Positions 9,643-19,551 of a DNA stretch of 64,000 bases are shown here, in pieces; positions within the stretch are counted from its first letter, which is position 1; each line of letters begins with the position of its first letter. The notes beneath the pieces are model-generated. The model saw only the letters and a program-made list of their open reading frames with translations, did no database searches and was not told the DNA's origin. Origin of the DNA: Nocardia abscessus (lineage in GTDB: Bacteria > Actinomycetota > Actinomycetes > Mycobacteriales > Mycobacteriaceae). The stretch spans positions 124,001-188,000 of the forward strand of contig NZ_JADLQO010000013.1 of NCBI RefSeq assembly GCF_015477775.1, in the 5' to 3' direction. The position numbers were made by a program, and so were the translations under genes.

Positions 9643-12600
9643 GTGATCCCGCAGCCAACATCGAATCCGACTCCGGAGCAGCAGGAGTCAAGGCCAGATA
9701 CACCATTCGCGGTGTCAGCGCCCAAAGTCGAGCTTCCCAAGGGTGGCGGCACCATCCGCGGCATCGGCGAGAAGTTCGCGGCCAACGCGGTCACCGGCAC
9801 CGGCTCGATGTCGGTGCCCATCGCCACCAGCCCGGGCCGTTCGGGTTTCGGGCCGCAGCTCTCGCTGTCCTACGACTCCGGTTCGGGTAATGGCCCCTTC
9901 GGCTTCGGGTGGAGCTTGTCGCTGCCGTCGATCACGCGCAAGACCGACAGAGGCCTGCCGCAGTATTTCGACGCTGTCGATTCCGATGTCTTCATCCTCT
10001 CGGGGGCGGAAGATCTGGTGCCGGTCTATCGGCGAGACCCGGAGGGCACCTGGGTCGCCGGCCGCGACGGTTTTCAGCGTGACGCGGAAGGCTTCTGGGT
10101 ACGGGATTCATCCGGTCGCCTCGTCGTACACGAAGATGAACTCGACGGTTACCGCGTGCGGCGTTATCGGCCACGCATAGAAGGGCTCTTCGCCCGTATC
10201 GAGCGCTGGAGCAAGATCGGCTCGCCCGGCGATGTCCATTGGCGTTCGATCTCCAAGGACAACATCCTGACACTATATGGCTATGACACGAATTCGCGTA
10301 TTGCCGACCCGCTCGACGCCAGCCGCATTTTTTCGTGGCTGATCTGCGAGTCGCGCGATGACAAGGGCAATGGCATTCGCTATCTCTTCAAGAAGGAGGA
10401 TGGCGACTGCCAGCTACGGCCAGGTCAAGCCGATCCGTTCAGTCAGGCCCACCAGCGCAACCGGGGCCTCGCCTCCGATCCGCGCCGCACCGCCGATCGC
10501 TACGTGCAGCGTGTGCTGTACGGCAACCTGAAGCCGCTGCTCGATGCCCAAGGCCAGCGCCCCCGGTTCCTGAGTGACCTGCCGAATCCGCCGTCGGACG
10601 CCGACGCCGACTGGTTGTTCGAGGTGCGATTCGACTACGGGGAATTGGACGAGTCCAATCCGACGGGCCAGCCGGAGAAGCCCTGGCTCTATCGCCCGGA
10701 TGCCTTCTCCAGTTACCGCTCGGGTTTCGAGGTGCGCACATGCCGCCGATGCGAGCGGGTCCTGATGCTGCACCACATACCCGACCAGCCGACGCAACGC
10801 GGCTACCGGGGCGTGGTTCGCAGCACCGAATTCACCTACGACGACGAGATCGACCCCGGTATTGCCTCCCAGCCCGTCTACAGCTTCCTGAAGCAGGTGG
10901 TGCAAACGGGGTGGAAGCAGGAAGGCGGAGCGATCACCTGTCGCAGCCTGCCGCCAGTGGAGTTCACATACACCGTGCCCATCGTGCAGGAGGTCGTCGA
11001 AGAGGTTGACCCGGCGAGCCTGGAGAACCTGCCCATCGGCTTGGACGGCAGCGCATACCGCTGGACCGACCTGCACGGCGAAGGTATCCCCGGCATCCTC
11101 ACCGAGCAGGCCGGCACCTGGTTCTACAAGCGCAACTGGAGCCCGATTCCGCAGACGCAAACCGACGGCAGCAAGGCCGTTAAAGTCAGGTTCGCCCCGC
11201 TCGAAACCGTTGCTCTCAAGCCCCACCTGGCCCTGAATACCGGCGCAGAATTCATGGACCTGGCCGGCGACGGACAGCCCGACGTCGTTGTCATGGAAGG
11301 CCCAACACCCGGCCTATACGAACACGACGGGGACGAGGGCTGGCAGTCCTTCCGCCCCTTTACCTCGCGCCCGAATCGCGACTTCCGCGACCCCAACCTC
11401 AAGTTCGTCGACCTCGACGGTGACGGCCGTGCCGACGTGCTGATCACCGAGAACGAAGCGCTCGTGTGGCATGCCTCGCTCGCCGAAGAAGGCTTCGGTC
11501 CGGCCCTTCGTGTCGCTCAGGCGCTGGACGAGGAGAAAGGCCCACGGATCGTCTTCGCCGACGGCACCCAATCCATCTATCTGGCCGATCTCTCTGGCGA
11601 CGGCCTGACCGACATCGTTCGCATCCGCCACGGCGAAGTTTGTTACTGGCCTAACCTTGGCTATGGCCGGTTCGGCGCCAAGGTGACGATGGACAACGCG
11701 CCCTGGTTCGACAACCCCGACCAGTTCGACCACAAGCGCATCCGCCTGGCCGACATCGACGGTAGTGGCACCACCGACATCATCTACCTGCACCGCGATG
11801 GCGTGCGCCTGTACTTCAACCAGTCCGGCAATGGCTGGAGTCAGCCGCAGACGCTGAAAGCGTTCCCGCGCGTCAACGACCTGGTGAGCATTGTGCCGAT
11901 CGACCTTCTGGGCAACGGCACCGCCTGCCTGGTCTGGTCGTCCCGCCTGCCGGGCGACGCACAGTCGCCAATGCGCTACGTCAACCTCATGGGCGGCCTC
12001 AAGCCCCATCTGCTGGTCAAGACCGTCAACAACCTCGGTGCCGAAACCCGCGTCGACTACGCCCCTTCGACCAAGTTCTACCTACAGGACAAACAGGCCG
12101 GAAAGCCCTGGATCATGCGCCTGCCGTTCCCCGTGCACGTGGTCGAGCGCGTAGAAACCTGGGACCACATCAGCCGCAACCGCTTCGTCACCCGCTACGC
12201 CTACCACCATGGCTACTTCGACGGCGAGGAGCGCGAGTTCCGCGGCTTCGGCATGGTCGAGCAGTGGGACACCGAGCAGTTTGCGACCCTTGCCGATGGC
12301 GCGGTACCAGCCGACAACCTCGATGCCGCCTCGCATGTCCCACCTGTCCACACCAAGAGCTGGTTCCATACCGGCCTCTACCTTGGCCGGGAGCACGTCT
12401 CCGACTACCTCGCCGGCCTGCTGAATGGCACCGACCAAGGCGAATACTTTCGCGAGCCCGGCCTCACGGACCTGCAAGCGCGGACCCTGCTGTTGCCGGA
12501 TACCGAGCTTCCCGAAGGGCTTGCGCTCGAAGAAGAGCGCGAAGCCTGCCGGGCCCTCAGGGGCTCGATGCTGCGTCAGGAGGTTTATGCCGACGACGCC

Positions 12601-15600
12601 CACCATCCAGGCGCAACGCTTGAGCAGATCAAGCGCGCTCGCACGCCCTACACCGTCGCCGAGCGGAACTTTACCGTCCGACGCCTGCAACCGCGAGGCG
12701 CCAACCGCCACGCCGTCTTTCTCACCCATGCGCGCGAGGCACTCAGCTATCACTACGAGCGCAACCACGCCGACCCACGCATCCAGCACGCGCTGACCCT
12801 GGCAGTCGATGATTTTGGGAATGTGCTCAAGCAAGCCGCCATCGGCTACGGGCGGCGCAAGGAGATTCGTGTTGTCGACGATCAGCGAAATGTGCGACTG
12901 GTGCCGAATCCCGAATTGAACGGGCTCGATCCCGTCGATCAAGCGAAGCAAACTGCGCCGCTCGTCACCTATACCGAAAATCGGTTCACCAATGATCACG
13001 ATACGGGCAATGACGCTATCGATCGGGACGACAGCTATCGCACACCTCTGCCCTGCGAGGCCATTACCTATGAACTGACCGGAGTCGCCGCAGGCGACCA
13101 GCGATTGAGTTTCAAGCAGGTCTTAGATGACGCCGCCGCTGCGTCATCACTGAACTACGAAAAGGACCCCGCCGCGGGGGAAAAGCAGAAACGCCTCATC
13201 GAGCACGTCCGTACGCTCTATCGCAAGGACGACCTCAGCGGTCTGCTACCCTTTAACAAGCTCGAACCGCTCGCACTCTCGGGCGAAAGCTACAAGCTCG
13301 CCTTAACTCCCGGGCTGCTGGATCAGAAGTTCAAGCGCCCGCTCCACACACAACCGGACGAACCCTTGTTGCCGCAAGCAGCGCGGGCGACGATTCTCGG
13401 CGGCCATGCCGGTGACCAAGGCGGCTACGTCGATCTCGATGGCAATGGCCTCTGGTGGATTCCTTCCGGCCGATCGTTCTATCACCCGGACGATGTGGCC
13501 ACCCCCGTCGAGCTGGCCGAGGCCCGCGCCCATTTCTTCCTGCCACGCCGCTACCGCGATCCATTCGGCCAGAACGCCGTCGTCAGCTTCGACGCACAGG
13601 ACCTGCTGATGGTCGAAACCCGCGACGCGCTGAACAACCACGTCACCGTGGACGCCAACGACTACCGCCTGCTGCAGCCGTGCCTGGTCAGCGACCCCAA
13701 CCGCAACCGGACCGAAGTCGTCTTCGATGCGCTCGGCATGGTGGTCGGCACGGCCGTGATGGGCAAGCCGCACCCGGCGGAGGCGGAAGGCGACTCGCTC
13801 ACCGGCTTCGCCACGGACCTCACACAAGGCGAGCTCGACGGCTTCTTCGATGCCAACGATGCGCACACGGCTGCCGAGGCGCTGCTCAAGGGCGCCAGCA
13901 CGCGCATCGTCTACGACCTCGACCGCTTCCAGCGCACGCAACAGGCGCATCCCAAGGAACCGGAGAAGTGGCTGCCCGCCTGCGCCGCCGCGCTCGTCCG
14001 CGAAACCCACCTCCACGCCGCGCTGCCGCCGCAGGGACTGAAGCTCCAGCTCAGCTTCAGCTACTCCGACGGCTTCGGCCGCGAGATCCAGAAGAAGATT
14101 CAGGCCGAGCCCGGCCCCTTGGTCGAAGGCGGCCCCGACATCAGCCCGCGTTGGGTCGGCAGCGGTTGGACCATCTTCAACAACAAGGGCAAGCCGGTCC
14201 GCCAGTACGAGCCCTTCTTCAGCAAGCGGCAGCGCCCCGACGGTTCCCTCTACAGCGATCACCGCTTCGAGTTCGGCATGGCGGTAGGCGTCAGTCCCGT
14301 GCTTTTCTATGACCCGGCCGAGCGCGTCATCGCCACACTGCACCCGAACCACACCTACGAGAAGGTGGCGTTCGACCCCTGGCAGCAGACGACGTACGAC
14401 GTCAACGACACCTGCGCGCCGCGCAACCTGCAGACCGGGGACCCGCGCACCGATCCCGACATCTGCGGCTACGTGAAGGAATACTTCAAGACTCAGCCGA
14501 ACGATTGGAAGACCTGGGTGCAGCAGCGGATCGCCGACTCTCAGAATCCCCCGGCTGACTCGCGCGGAACCAATCCAGAGCAAGACGCAGCCGTACGCAC
14601 GCTCGCACACACCGACACGCCCACCACCGCCCACTTCGATGCACTGGGCCGACCCTTCCTGACCGTGACGCGCAACCGGGTGGTCTGCGAAGGCCATCTG
14701 CTTCACAACAAACCCGACGAGAAATTCCGCACTCGCGTCGAGCTGGACATCGAAGGTAACCAGCGCAAGGTGTTCGACGAACGGAAGCTGCCCGATACTG
14801 ACAACCTCCCGCTGGGCGCCTCCGAGCAACGGATCGTCATGCAATATGCGTATGACATGCTCGGCAACCGGATCCACCAGCACAGCATGGAGGCCGGCGC
14901 GCGTTGGATGCTCAATGACGTCGCCGGCAAGCCGATTCGTGCCTGGGACAGCCGCGGCCACAATCTCTCGACCAAATATGACGCGCTGCGGCGCCCGGTC
15001 GAGCAGTATGTGCGGGGAACGTTCAGCGACCCCAATCCGCTCAAGCCCAATTCCGATCCGCGCACGCTCGGCCGCGGCATCGTCGTGGACAGGATCGATT
15101 ACGGCGAGAGCGTCGCCAACGCCGAAGCGCTCAATCTGCGCTCCCGTATCTACCGGCATCATGACTCTGCGGGAATCGTCACCAACGCCCGGCTCGATGC
15201 CAGCGGCAACCCGACCGAGGCCTTCGACTTCCAGGGTAACCTGCTGCGCAGCACGCGGCAGTTGGTCAGCGATTACACCGCCATCCCGGACTGGCTGCTG
15301 AACCCCCAGCTCGAAGCCGAGACCTTCGAGACCAGCACCCGCTACGACGCCCTCAACCGTCCGATCCAGTCCGTCGCCCCGCGCAGCAGCCTGGGGCGTG
15401 GCAAGGTCAACATCATCCAGCCGGTCTACAACGAGGCCAATCTGTTGGAGCGGGTGGACGTGTGGCTGGAGCGCTCCGCCGAGCCCGCCAGGCTGATCGA
15501 CCCGGCGGGCGAAGCGCCGTCCCCGGTCGGTGTGGCCGATATCGACTATGACGCCAAGGGCCAGCGAACCCTCATCGACTACTTGACCAGCGATGCGACC

Positions 15601-17901
15601 GTTATCCGCACCACCTACGCCTATGACCCCCTCACTTTCCGCCTGACGCATCTCTACACGCGCCGGGGCGTGGACCCGAACACGGCGCAGGGCGTCGCCT
15701 TCACCGAGGATTGCGATAATCCAAACCCGCCGCCGGGAACTATCTCGGCGCCCGAGAAGCCGCCCGCGGGCAAGGGCTGCGGCCTGCAGAACATGCACTA
15801 CACCTATGACCCGGCCGGCAACATCACCCACATACACGACGATGTGCAGCAGACGATCTACTTCAGGAACAAGCGTGTCGAGCCAAGTGGCGACTTTGTC
15901 TACGACGCGCTCTACCGGCTGGTCGCGGCGAAAGGCCGAGAGCATCTCGGCCAGATCGGCGGGTCGCCCATCCCCCATTCGCACGACGATGCCGGCCGCG
16001 TCGGCCTGGTCAGCGCGAATGCGGCGGGAGCCTTCGCCCCGAACGACGGCAACGCGATTGGCACCTACACGGAACGCTATGTCTATGATGCCGTGGGCAA
16101 CATCCTGCAGATGCAGCACCGCGGCAGCGACCCACTCCACCCAGGCTGGACGCGCCGCTACACCTATGCTGATGCCAGCCTTATCGAAGCGGGCAAAGCT
16201 GGCAATCGGCTGAGCCGCACCCAGGTCGGCAACGGGATCGCCGACGCACCCGAGGCCTTTTTGCACGACGCCCACGGCAACATGCTGCGCATGCCGCATC
16301 TTGGAGGCGCGCTGCCGGGCCCCAACATGCACTGGGACCATAAGGACCAGCTGCGCCGGGTCGACAAGGGCGGGGGCGGAGCGGCCTTCTATGTCTATGA
16401 CGCCTCGGGCCAGCGTGTTCGCAAGGTCTGGGAGAAGCCGGGCGTCACCGAGGAGCGCATCTATCTCGACGGCTTCGAGATTTTCCGTCAGCATAGCGGC
16501 GCGATCAGCGGCGGCAGCGCGACGCTTGAGCGGGAGACGCTGCATGTCATGGACGACAAGCAGCGCATCGTTCTGGTGGAGACGCGGACGCTGGGCGCCG
16601 AGCCGAACGTCCCCCGAAAGCTAATCCGCTACCAATTTCGAAACCATCTCGGCTCAGCCAGCCTGGAGCTGGACGAGGCCGCCCAAGTCATCTCGTACGC
16701 CGAATATGCGCCGTATGGCAGTTCGACCTATCAGGCGGTGCGCAGCCATACAGAATCGGCGACGCGGTATCGATATACGGGGAAGGAGCGAGATGAGGAA
16801 AGTGGGTTGTATTACCACGGGGTGAGGTACTACGCGCCATGGATAGGACGATGGGGAAGCTGCGATCCGGCTGGGCTGGCTGACGGGCCGTGCGCATACC
16901 GGTATGCGCACGACTCTCCGGTGAATCTCCATGACACAAACGGACTGCAAGCTGGTCCATGGGGGCCGTATGTGAAGATGGGGCAGCTGGCTCAGACTCT
17001 TCGTGAGAACTCGGTCACTCGTTTCATTGGCGAGAACCCAGTTGCATCGGTCTTCCTGGGTGTCGGCGGCGCATTTGTAGTCATGGCTGGCGTCGAGTTT
17101 GCGCCAGCTGCCATTGGATGGGCGGCAGCTAACCCGGGAATAGTGACCGCTGCGGGGGCCTTCGGCGTCGGATTGGTTGATCCGCACCCGCCAGGAGCCT
17201 CGCCCCTCGACCTTCCAGGACCAATTGACGACGCGGGAAGGGTTACGAGAGCGGCTATCGCCGAAAAGGTGGTTCCTGCCATTGAGAGCAAGGTGGCGTC
17301 AACCGTTGCGGCAAAAGTTGAGCAAAAGGTTGCGCCGGAGGTTGCAAAACAGCTCGGAAAAAAAGCCGCTCCAGAGGTCGCCAAGCAGGCTGAAAAGGCC
17401 GCTGCCACAGAGGTCGCAGCTAAGGCGGAAAAGGCAGTAGCGCCTCGCTTAGCGCGTGGAAACTTAGGAGAGAAGCTAGCAACGGAATCGCTGGCCGCTG
17501 AAGGGCATGCCATTCTGTCGTACAAACCGGATATCCGCGGAACCAATCAAGGCGGTATAGATATTGTGACGATGAAGGATGGGGTCGTGCATTTCGTTGA
17601 CAACAAGGCGCTGTCGCGAGGCGGGAATGTTTCCTCTGTGTCGGCACTTATTACCAATTTCGAAAGGAATAAGACGGTGGCGCTTCAGGAGTTCAAGGAC
17701 GCACTTGCTAATGCTGGTTCGGCAGAGGAGCGGAGTGTGCTGCAAAGTGCAATCACTGCAATAGAGAGAGGAAACTATAGAAAGGTAGTCACTAACGCCA
17801 ATATTACACGTGATGACAAAATACTTTCAGGAGTAACAGAGAAACTGCGAGATGATGGCATAGAATTTATCGACGTCTTCAAGCTGAGATCAGGAAATTA
17901 A
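9643..17901 (+). CDS. TcB-TcC fusion (SpvB/TcdB + Rhs cocoon) with C-terminal PD-(D/E)xK-like nuclease tip
   Basis: A 2752-aa protein joining the Tc cocoon halves. An SpvB-like domain occupies about 35-300 (LSLSYDSGSGNGPFGFGWSL). FG-GAP/VCBS-type repeats of the beta-propeller lie at about 537-715 (FVDLDGDGRADVL, LADIDGSGTTDII), followed by TcdB middle domains. Rhs/YD repeats run from about 1660 to 2370. The Rhs core ends at about 2372-2435 with ESGLYYHGVRYYAPWIGRW and the HDTNG motif, which carries the aspartate used by the family for self-cleavage. The following ~317 aa hold a hydrophobic stretch, a Lys/Ala-rich linker and a nuclease-like domain with E2610, D2640 and D2653-N-K2655. Start: GTG preceded by GAGG. 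The last ~450 bp are clearly AT-richer than the rest. No immunity gene follows. Confidence 0.9.
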   Translation: MIPQPTSNPTPEQQESRPDTPFAVSAPKVELPKGGGTIRGIGEKFAANAVTGTGSMSVPIATSPGRSGFGPQLSLSYDSGSGNGPFGFGWSLSLPSITRKTDRGLPQYFDAVDSDVFILSGAEDLVPVYRRDPEGTWVAGRDGFQRDAEGFWVRDSSGRLVVHEDELDGYRVRRYRPRIEGLFARIERWSKIGSPGDVHWRSISKDNILTLYGYDTNSRIADPLDASRIFSWLICESRDDKGNGIRYLFKKEDGDCQLRPGQADPFSQAHQRNRGLASDPRRTADRYVQRVLYGNLKPLLDAQGQRPRFLSDLPNPPSDADADWLFEVRFDYGELDESNPTGQPEKPWLYRPDAFSSYRSGFEVRTCRRCERVLMLHHIPDQPTQRGYRGVVRSTEFTYDDEIDPGIASQPVYSFLKQVVQTGWKQEGGAITCRSLPPVEFTYTVPIVQEVVEEVDPASLENLPIGLDGSAYRWTDLHGEGIPGILTEQAGTWFYKRNWSPIPQTQTDGSKAVKVRFAPLETVALKPHLALNTGAEFMDLAGDGQPDVVVMEGPTPGLYEHDGDEGWQSFRPFTSRPNRDFRDPNLKFVDLDGDGRADVLITENEALVWHASLAEEGFGPALRVAQALDEEKGPRIVFADGTQSIYLADLSGDGLTDIVRIRHGEVCYWPNLGYGRFGAKVTMDNAPWFDNPDQFDHKRIRLADIDGSGTTDIIYLHRDGVRLYFNQSGNGWSQPQTLKAFPRVNDLVSIVPIDLLGNGTACLVWSSRLPGDAQSPMRYVNLMGGLKPHLLVKTVNNLGAETRVDYAPSTKFYLQDKQAGKPWIMRLPFPVHVVERVETWDHISRNRFVTRYAYHHGYFDGEEREFRGFGMVEQWDTEQFATLADGAVPADNLDAASHVPPVHTKSWFHTGLYLGREHVSDYLAGLLNGTDQGEYFREPGLTDLQARTLLLPDTELPEGLALEEEREACRALRGSMLRQEVYADDAHHPGATLEQIKRARTPYTVAERNFTVRRLQPRGANRHAVFLTHAREALSYHYERNHADPRIQHALTLAVDDFGNVLKQAAIGYGRRKEIRVVDDQRNVRLVPNPELNGLDPVDQAKQTAPLVTYTENRFTNDHDTGNDAIDRDDSYRTPLPCEAITYELTGVAAGDQRLSFKQVLDDAAAASSLNYEKDPAAGEKQKRLIEHVRTLYRKDDLSGLLPFNKLEPLALSGESYKLALTPGLLDQKFKRPLHTQPDEPLLPQAARATILGGHAGDQGGYVDLDGNGLWWIPSGRSFYHPDDVATPVELAEARAHFFLPRRYRDPFGQNAVVSFDAQDLLMVETRDALNNHVTVDANDYRLLQPCLVSDPNRNRTEVVFDALGMVVGTAVMGKPHPAEAEGDSLTGFATDLTQGELDGFFDANDAHTAAEALLKGASTRIVYDLDRFQRTQQAHPKEPEKWLPACAAALVRETHLHAALPPQGLKLQLSFSYSDGFGREIQKKIQAEPGPLVEGGPDISPRWVGSGWTIFNNKGKPVRQYEPFFSKRQRPDGSLYSDHRFEFGMAVGVSPVLFYDPAERVIATLHPNHTYEKVAFDPWQQTTYDVNDTCAPRNLQTGDPRTDPDICGYVKEYFKTQPNDWKTWVQQRIADSQNPPADSRGTNPEQDAAVRTLAHTDTPTTAHFDALGRPFLTVTRNRVVCEGHLLHNKPDEKFRTRVELDIEGNQRKVFDERKLPDTDNLPLGASEQRIVMQYAYDMLGNRIHQHSMEAGARWMLNDVAGKPIRAWDSRGHNLSTKYDALRRPVEQYVRGTFSDPNPLKPNSDPRTLGRGIVVDRIDYGESVANAEALNLRSRIYRHHDSAGIVTNARLDASGNPTEAFDFQGNLLRSTRQLVSDYTAIPDWLLNPQLEAETFETSTRYDALNRPIQSVAPRSSLGRGKVNIIQPVYNEANLLERVDVWLERSAEPARLIDPAGEAPSPVGVADIDYDAKGQRTLIDYLTSDATVIRTTYAYDPLTFRLTHLYTRRGVDPNTAQGVAFTEDCDNPNPPPGTISAPEKPPAGKGCGLQNMHYTYDPAGNITHIHDDVQQTIYFRNKRVEPSGDFVYDALYRLVAAKGREHLGQIGGSPIPHSHDDAGRVGLVSANAAGAFAPNDGNAIGTYTERYVYDAVGNILQMQHRGSDPLHPGWTRRYTYADASLIEAGKAGNRLSRTQVGNGIADAPEAFLHDAHGNMLRMPHLGGALPGPNMHWDHKDQLRRVDKGGGGAAFYVYDASGQRVRKVWEKPGVTEERIYLDGFEIFRQHSGAISGGSATLERETLHVMDDKQRIVLVETRTLGAEPNVPRKLIRYQFRNHLGSASLELDEAAQVISYAEYAPYGSSTYQAVRSHTESATRYRYTGKERDEESGLYYHGVRYYAPWIGRWGSCDPAGLADGPCAYRYAHDSPVNLHDTNGLQAGPWGPYVKMGQLAQTLRENSVTRFIGENPVASVFLGVGGAFVVMAGVEFAPAAIGWAAANPGIVTAAGAFGVGLVDPHPPGASPLDLPGPIDDAGRVTRAAIAEKVVPAIESKVASTVAAKVEQKVAPEVAKQLGKKAAPEVAKQAEKAAATEVAAKAEKAVAPRLARGNLGEKLATESLAAEGHAILSYKPDIRGTNQGGIDIVTMKDGVVHFVDNKALSRGGNVSSVSALITNFERNKTVALQEFKDALANAGSAEERSVLQSAITAIERGNYRKVVTNANITRDDKILSGVTEKLRDDGIEFIDVFKLRSGN

Positions 17902-17919
17902 GCAAACTTAGACGACGTC

Positions 17920-18318
17920 TCACATGGTCGTTCTGGCCTTCGTCAGTTTCTTGAAGCGGGTGAGGGCAACGGCCAATGTCAGGAAGCCCAGGTAATGAGT
18001 TCCCTCGCGGTCGTAGCGGATGTTGAGTCGGTGGTAGCCGGTCGGCTACGACACCGTCCTCTCCATCAACCACCGGTGCCGGCCGAGTCGCTGCGCGGAC
18101 TCGATGCCCTTGGGGGTGATGCGAACTGCCATGCCGCGTCGGTGGACTCGCAGCCGCAGTTCCGGTTGGTCGTAAGCCTTGTCGGCGTGGAGCTTGCCCC
18201 GTCGGCGCTGGCCCGGTCCGCGCCGCGACCGCACTGCCGGGTTCGCTTTCACCAATGGGCAGTCTTTGAGGCGATGTGGCCCGTCGGTATGCCAGCCCGG
18301 CTGTCCGTGATCAACCGC
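17920..18318 (-). pseudogene. IS5-family DDE transposase remnant with an in-frame amber codon
   Basis: Read on the minus strand this is one frame from 18318 down to 17920, interrupted only by TAG at 18048-18046. Upstream of the TAG are LKDCPLVKANPAVRSRRG, GKLHADKAYDQPEL and ESAQRLGRHRWLMERTVS. Downstream in the same frame are TGYHRLNIRYDREGTHYL and a Lys-rich C-terminus. These are the last two catalytic blocks of IS5-group transposases. Functional relatives have a tryptophan codon (TGG) where this copy has TAG. The N-terminal third, including the first catalytic Asp, is missing, and another in-frame stop bounds it at 18319. It lies directly behind the toxin gene, where an immunity gene would be expected in bacterial Rhs systems. 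Confidence 0.8.
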
Positions 18319-18741
18319 TCACGGTGCCGCGACGTCGACCCCACAGTCCTCGACGAGATCTGTGATGTCCTCGACCAGGACCGACTCCTGCTCGGCCAAT
18401 AGCGGCACATGCTGCATCTGGAACCCGCTATGCCAGTCCGATGTCAGATCATCGACGGCACCTCTTTCATCAGTCGATGGCAGCGCCCTTATTTCATTGG
18501 GTGCCAGCAAATCTCATCGTAGGTATTCGACAACAGGCGCATTCGGCGCGGATTGGTGATAGTGGTCATGCATCGGTTTTCGGACTCGTGGCGTTGCTCG
18601 CCCTAGTGTGCCGCGTGCCAACCAGACATGGCATGAGGTGGCCTCGGCGACGCGGAAAGATCATCGATGGGATGACAGATCCGCGATTCCGGCGGCAGTA
18701 TCCGGCGTGTCGCATCGTCGTGTCGATGTCGAGTTCGACGG
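18319..18741. other. Non-coding spacer behind the regulator gene
   Basis: About 420 bp between the transposase remnant and the 3' end of the XRE gene. Several short open frames exist but none has a recognisable domain or a good ribosome site. It may contain the lost N-terminal part of the insertion sequence, but I could not match it to transposase motifs. Confidence 0.4.
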
Positions 18742-19551
18742 CTAGGAGGGCTCGGGTCCGGAGTAGGGCTTGCGGATTGCTGTAAGGAGCAGGACGTTCT
18801 GGGTCTGGGTGACGTCGGCGACGGTGAGTCGGTAGGAGGCCAGCTCACCGGTCGCGGGGTCGCGTAGGTGCAGCAGGTCGTTGGTGTCGCGGCCGTAGGC
18901 GACGTCGATGCTGGAAGACCACTGTTGGCGGACTTCCTTGACCGGGCGGAGCTGGCGGATGACGTTCTTGGCTTGTTCGGAGTCGCGGTAACGGCCGAGT
19001 GTGGCCTTGAGTGTGGCTACGCTGTAGGCGGATTCGTGGTCCCACTGGACGAAGGCGGTCTTGGCCTGCGGCGTGAACAGCCATACCGGGATGCAGTCGG
19101 TTTCCTCCAGGCCGGGTGTTGCCGCTCGAAATAGATCGTTGCGGCCCAGCACGTTCCAGAGCGGGTCGAGGTAGGCCGCGAGCACTTCTCGTTGCTCGAG
19201 GTCGTCGAGGTGGCTGACCAGGTCGACGTTCTCGTTCACGCACTGGCGAAGTTTGTCCGTGGGTGCGAGTTCCTCGGCAGGGGTGCGCAGTTCGCGCAGG
19301 TGGCGTGCTTGCATCGGGTTGAGTCCGTATCCGGCGATGATCTTTTCAAGGGTTTCGAAGGTTGGTGTGTACTCGTCCTTCTCGATGTTGAACAGGTAGG
19401 AGGGGCTGATGCCGTGGCGCTGCTGGGCGCCGAAACGCGACAGTCCGAGATCCTCCCTGATCAGTCGGCATGTGCTGCCGAGAGTCGGGATGTGGGGTAG
19501 TCGCCCGCCTCTGGCGTTGTCGGATGAACGATGTGCGGGATTCCGGGTCAT
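18742..19551 (-). CDS. XRE-family regulator with MmyB-like ligand-binding domain
   Basis: A 269-aa DNA-binding regulator. The N-terminal helix-turn-helix (about 28-85) reads CRLIREDLGLSRFGAQQRHG followed by ISPSYLFNIEKDEYTPT, a typical XRE recognition-helix region. The rest (about 100-260) resembles the PAS-like MmyB ligand-binding domain found in many actinobacterial XRE proteins (AAYLDPLWNVLGRNDLFRA, then LRPVKEVRQQW). The ATG start is preceded by AGGAAGGGGGG at normal spacing. It is divergent from the plus-strand envelope and secretion genes, separated by a ~0.6-kb spacer. A role in controlling either flank is only an inference from position. Confidence 0.85.
   Translation of the reverse strand: MTRNPAHRSSDNARGGRLPHIPTLGSTCRLIREDLGLSRFGAQQRHGISPSYLFNIEKDEYTPTFETLEKIIAGYGLNPMQARHLRELRTPAEELAPTDKLRQCVNENVDLVSHLDDLEQREVLAAYLDPLWNVLGRNDLFRAATPGLEETDCIPVWLFTPQAKTAFVQWDHESAYSVATLKATLGRYRDSEQAKNVIRQLRPVKEVRQQWSSSIDVAYGRDTNDLLHLRDPATGELASYRLTVADVTQTQNVLLLTAIRKPYSGPEPS

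Noticed and set aside
13303..16545. A 1080-codon open frame on the minus strand
   Set aside because: It lies opposite the Rhs part of the TcB-TcC gene, has no recognisable domains and the composition expected of an antisense shadow in high-GC DNA.
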